Assembly: GCA_017407725.1 (NCBI GenBank)
Contig: JAFQWB010000111.1
Span: forward strand, 1 to 8,983
DNA length: 8,983 bases
Direction of reading: 5' to 3'
Origin: Clostridia bacterium
GTDB lineage: Bacteria; Bacillota_A; Clostridia; Oscillospirales; CAG-272
Of the stretch, positions 6,144 through 8,983 are shown in pieces (within the stretch, counting starts at the first letter, position 1; each line of letters begins with the position of its first letter). A model generated the notes under the pieces. That model searched no databases. It had not been told where the DNA came from and was given only the letters and a program-made list of their open reading frames with translations. Made by a program: the position numbers and the translations under genes.

Positions 6144-7205
6144 ATGCAAAACGAAAATATCGAAAAGACAGAAAGCTCTGCTGAGCAGAACGAGTATTTA
6201 CTTGAAGTAAAAAATCTTCACACCTTCTTCAAAACCAAAAAGGGAATTGTAAAGGCGGTAAACGATGTTTCTTATTCACTCAAAGCGGGTAAGACGATCG
6301 GTATCGTTGGTGAATCGGGATCGGGAAAATCGGTTTCTGCAATGAGCATACTCCGTCTTCTTGACGGTAACGGATATATCGACAGCGGAGAAATATTCTT
6401 TGAAGGAAAAGAACTTACAAAGCTTCCTACCGAAGAACTCTATAATATCAGAGGAAATGCGATCTCGGTTATATTCCAGGAGCCCATGACCTCTCTTAAC
6501 CCCGTATTCACGGTTGCCAAGCAGCTCTCAGAGCCTTTCATGATCCATCAGGGAATGAATAAAAAAGAGGCGAGAGAGCACGCTCTTGAAATGCTTTACG
6601 ACGTTCAGATCCCCAACCCCGAGGCTGTAATGAAGCAGTATCCTCATCAGCTTTCGGGCGGTATGCGTCAGAGAGTTATGATTGCAATGGCACTTGCCTG
6701 CAAGCCGGGAATTCTTATTGCAGACGAGCCCACAACAGCGCTTGACGTTACCATTCAGGCGCAGATATTAAAGCTTATGAACGACCTCCAGAGAGAAAAG
6801 GGAACGTCGATCATATTTATCACTCACGATCTCGGTGTTATAAACGAGATGGCAGACGACGTCGTAGTTATGTACTGCGGACAGGTCGTTGAAAAGGCAA
6901 GCGCACGTACGATATTCACAAACTGCGAAAAGAGCCATCCCTATACCGAGGGACTTATGTATTCCATCCCGAGAATAGACAATATAACCGCAAAGCTTGA
7001 GCCTATTCCCGGAGCTGTACCGCATCCTCTTGCACTTCCCAAGGGATGTAAATTTGCACCCAGGTGTAAGTACTGCACACAAAAATGTGTAGATGAAGAG
7101 CCCGCGCTCGTGGATGTTGGAGACGGTCAGCTTATAAGATGTTTTTATCCTGAAAAGAAGGAGAGACTTAGCGATGAGCACAAACAAATTACTGTCAATA
7201 ACTAA
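6144..7205 (+). CDS. oppD: Oligopeptide ABC transporter ATP-binding protein OppD
   Basis: This 353-residue cytoplasmic ATPase pairs with OppF to power transport. All motifs are in order: Walker A GESGSGKS (56-63), Q-loop FQEPMTSLNP (111-120), signature LSGGMRQR (170-177), Walker B with catalytic Glu in ILIADEPTTALD (190-201), and the switch His in THD (227-229). The C-terminal oligopeptide-family region has GCKFAPRC (301-308), Cys315 and Cys333, the four-cysteine set known to hold a 4Fe-4S cluster in Dpp/Opp ATPases. There is one further Cys at 311. Length is normal for OppD, with no insert between Walker A and the Q-loop, unlike its partner here. The start follows GGAGGG (6132-6137) by 6 bp, and that Shine-Dalgarno directly abuts the oppC stop codon. 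Its last 32 bp overlap oppF, which points to translational coupling. Confidence 0.95.
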   Translation: MQNENIEKTESSAEQNEYLLEVKNLHTFFKTKKGIVKAVNDVSYSLKAGKTIGIVGESGSGKSVSAMSILRLLDGNGYIDSGEIFFEGKELTKLPTEELYNIRGNAISVIFQEPMTSLNPVFTVAKQLSEPFMIHQGMNKKEAREHALEMLYDVQIPNPEAVMKQYPHQLSGGMRQRVMIAMALACKPGILIADEPTTALDVTIQAQILKLMNDLQREKGTSIIFITHDLGVINEMADDVVVMYCGQVVEKASARTIFTNCEKSHPYTEGLMYSIPRIDNITAKLEPIPGAVPHPLALPKGCKFAPRCKYCTQKCVDEEPALVDVGDGQLIRCFYPEKKERLSDEHKQITVNN

Positions 7206-8772
7206 TCTTAAGAAGTATTTTCCCATCGCAAAGAGCTCTATCTTTCAGAAGGAACAGCTTTACGTAAGAGCGAACGAGGATATTACCATCGATATATACG
7301 AGGGCGAAACTCTCGGTATCGTTGGTGAATCGGGTTGCGGAAAATCCACACTCGGAAGAGTCCTTCTTCAGCTTTATGAGCAGACTGCGGGAACAACGAT
7401 GTACTACGGAACAACTCTTGATGCGTTTGCTCCCTCGTACATTGAGGATACTCTTAAGAATTACGGAAAATACCTTAAAAGACTCAGAAAGGCACAGGCA
7501 AAAAGAGCCGATCTTGATGCAAAGGTTGCAGCCGTTGGCGAAGATAATGCCGACTTCTTTCTTCTTCAAAACAGAAATCTTGCCGTTTGCGAGGAAAAGA
7601 CCGCTTTTGATCATATTATAAAGATCGTTGGCGGATATTACGTTGTTGACGGCGCAGAGGGTGACAGAGGCAGAGCTTGCATCCTTGATATTCACCGTAT
7701 GAATATCGCAAAGAATAAGGTTCTTGCAAAGCTCAATGACGTCAATAACGAGCTTTCTCACGTCGAAGAGGGCGGAGTTGACAAAAAAGAAGCAGGAAAG
7801 TTCACAAAGCTTTCAAATGCCAAGGCAAAGCTTGAAGCAAGACTTGCCGATATTGACAAAAACATAAGCGAAAGACAGGCAAAGGCGGATGCTATTCGTG
7901 CGCTTCATAAGGACGACAGCGAATTTATGAAGTACGAGGCTATGAGAGATTCGGGAATCGATCTTTCAAGACTTAAGTATTCCGAAATGCGTGTTCTTCG
8001 TAAGGATCTTCAGATAATTTTCCAGGATCCGTATTCAAGCCTTAATCCGAGATTCACAATAGGTCAGATCATCGAAGAGGGTCTTACAACTCACAAGATG
8101 TTCAGCCACGGATCTCAGAAGATGAAGGAGCACATCATAGATACTATGGAAAAGTGCGGACTTCAGGATTATATGATCCACAGATATCCGCATCAGTTCT
8201 CGGGCGGTCAGCGTCAGAGAGTTGCCATTGCAAGAGCACTTGCTGTTCAGCCTAAGTTTATTGTGTGCGATGAGTGCGTATCCGCGCTTGACGTTTCGAT
8301 ACAGTCGCAGATAATAAATCTTCTTCAGGAGCTCAAGGAAAAGGAAAAGCTCACGTATATGTTCATATCTCACGACCTTTCGGTTGTAAGATATATTTCC
8401 GACAGAATATGCGTAATGTACCTCGGAAACGTGGTTGAGCTTACAGACGCCGCAACAATGTTCAAGGATCCCAGACATCCTTATACGGTTGCTCTTCTTT
8501 CGTCCATTCCCACAACAGATATGGATAGCCTTAACAAGGAAAGAATTATTCTTGAGGGTAATATACCCAGCCCCATAAAGCCTCCGTCGGGATGTAAGTT
8601 CCACACAAGATGCTATATGGCGTGTGAGAAATGTAAGAGAGTACCGCCTCCGCTCAGAGAAATTGAGCCCGGACACTTCGTTGCATGTCACCTTCCCGAG
8701 AAAAAGCTTGACGAAAACGGAAATTATCTTTTCGAGATTCAGAAGAGCGAAAAGAAATCCACAAGAGGCTGA
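7174..8772 (+). CDS. oppF: Oligopeptide ABC transporter ATP-binding protein OppF with a large internal insertion
   Basis: This is the second ATPase of the complex, 532 residues against about 310-340 usually. Walker [10 protein letters not shown] (51-59) is followed by the normal [14 protein letters not shown]. About 180 unrelated residues (roughly 80-262) come next, after which the OppF sequence resumes with [20 protein letters not shown] (275-294, including the Q-loop). The signature FSGGQRQR (342-349), Walker [12 protein letters not shown] (363-373) and switch SHD (399-401) are intact. The usual DEP of Walker B reads DEC, but the catalytic Glu367 is kept. The 4Fe-4S region has GCKFHTRC (473-480), Cys484, Cys487 and VACH (503-506). 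The start lies 10 bp after AAGGAG (7158-7163), inside the end of oppD in another frame. All catalytic residues are present, so activity is expected. DppF is the alternative name. Confidence 0.94.
   Translation: MSTNKLLSITNLKKYFPIAKSSIFQKEQLYVRANEDITIDIYEGETLGIVGESGCGKSTLGRVLLQLYEQTAGTTMYYGTTLDAFAPSYIEDTLKNYGKYLKRLRKAQAKRADLDAKVAAVGEDNADFFLLQNRNLAVCEEKTAFDHIIKIVGGYYVVDGAEGDRGRACILDIHRMNIAKNKVLAKLNDVNNELSHVEEGGVDKKEAGKFTKLSNAKAKLEARLADIDKNISERQAKADAIRALHKDDSEFMKYEAMRDSGIDLSRLKYSEMRVLRKDLQIIFQDPYSSLNPRFTIGQIIEEGLTTHKMFSHGSQKMKEHIIDTMEKCGLQDYMIHRYPHQFSGGQRQRVAIARALAVQPKFIVCDECVSALDVSIQSQIINLLQELKEKEKLTYMFISHDLSVVRYISDRICVMYLGNVVELTDAATMFKDPRHPYTVALLSSIPTTDMDSLNKERIILEGNIPSPIKPPSGCKFHTRCYMACEKCKRVPPPLREIEPGHFVACHLPEKKLDENGNYLFEIQKSEKKSTRG
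7411..7959 (+). other. Insertion of about 180 residues in OppF between Walker A and the Q-loop
   Basis: Residues about 80-262 have no counterpart in standard OppF, where the Walker A helix, a beta-hairpin and the Q-loop follow closely. The insert has Lys/Ala/Leu/Glu-rich, coiled-coil-like stretches at about 90-121, 176-200 and 205-245. Between them is a more globular part at about 128-175 with a [15 protein letters not shown] core. It lies in the ABC-beta subdomain region, which is on the periphery of the nucleotide-binding domain, so it could protrude without blocking dimerisation. I do not recognise it as a known domain. The limits are approximate to about 10 residues. Confidence 0.8.
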
Positions 8773-8795
8773 GCTTTTAACTAGGGAGATACAAA

Positions 8796-8983
8796 ATGAT
8801 CTTTAAGAGATTGAGAAAGTCAACAAAGGAAGAAGAGAGAAAATTCAGAGAAGACCTTGCAAAAGTGAAAGGCAATCCGTTCTTAACTGAAGAGGAACTA
8901 CAGCCTACGGAGATTACAGAGATAGCCGATAAGGCATTGACCTTTGAACTCCAGTTAAAGGCTCTGAAGCAGATAGAAGCACA
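8796..8983 (+). CDS. Unknown protein, N-terminal part (3' end outside window)
   Basis: An ATG at 8796 follows GGGAG (8784-8788) by 7 bp and opens a frame that stays open for 62 codons to the window edge. The visible part starts MIFKRLRKSTKEEERKFRED. It is highly charged and mostly helical in character, with a basic N-terminus and a second helix-like stretch ending ALKQIEA. There is no signal peptide or membrane segment so far. It begins 23 bp after the oppF stop with no terminator between, so it is probably cotranscribed with opp. Codon use (TTG, TTA and CTA for Leu) seems less biased than in oppA, by eye. I do not recognise the family. It could be an accessory factor of the transporter or an unrelated passenger. 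Confidence 0.7.
   Translation, partial: MIFKRLRKSTKEEERKFREDLAKVKGNPFLTEEELQPTEITEIADKALTFELQLKALKQIEA

Noticed and set aside
1..8983. CRISPR array, tRNA or rRNA genes, insertion sequence or integration site
   Set aside because: I saw no regularly spaced repeats, no cloverleaf or rRNA-like sequence, and no transposase or integrase. The only genes are the transporter operon and the two partial neighbours.

Overview
The window suggests a Gram-positive clostridial bacterium, probably a gut-type member of the Oscillospirales or a neighbouring order. The clues are moderate GC content, strong GGAGG-type ribosome binding sites, a TTGAAA/TATAAT promoter, a lipoprotein signal on the binding protein, and codon use typical of that group. 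The taxonomic placement is inference; no marker gene is present.

All genes lie on the + strand. Positions 1-132 hold the last 43 codons of an upstream gene, probably a D-isomer-specific 2-hydroxyacid dehydrogenase. A 409-bp AT-rich gap follows. It contains a near-consensus promoter (349-377) preceded by tandem 9-bp repeats, and a leader of about 158 nt. Next comes an oligopeptide ABC transporter operon in the order oppA (542-2830), oppB (3082-4125), oppC (4140-6131), oppD (6144-7205) and oppF (7174-8772). A short unknown gene starts at 8796 and runs off the window. The 251-bp oppA-oppB gap carries several RNA stem-loops, including a strong 11-bp GAGA-loop hairpin and a terminator-like hairpin. 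These could let oppA be made in excess over the membrane complex. From oppB onward the genes are 12 to 23 bp apart or overlap.

The genes form one machine. Lipoprotein OppA captures peptide outside the membrane, OppB and OppC form the channel, and OppD and OppF hydrolyse ATP inside. Three subunits depart from the textbook forms. OppC is about twice the usual length because a roughly 300-residue block with seven RCC1-like repeats, a probable seven-bladed beta-propeller, sits in its first extracytoplasmic loop. OppF has about 180 extra residues, partly coiled-coil-like, between the Walker A motif and the Q-loop. OppA appears circularly permuted: a segment resembling the usual C-terminus of this binding-protein family stands before the segment resembling the usual N-terminus. 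The core transport and ATPase motifs remain, so this looks like a working but heavily elaborated Opp system with additions on both sides of the membrane.
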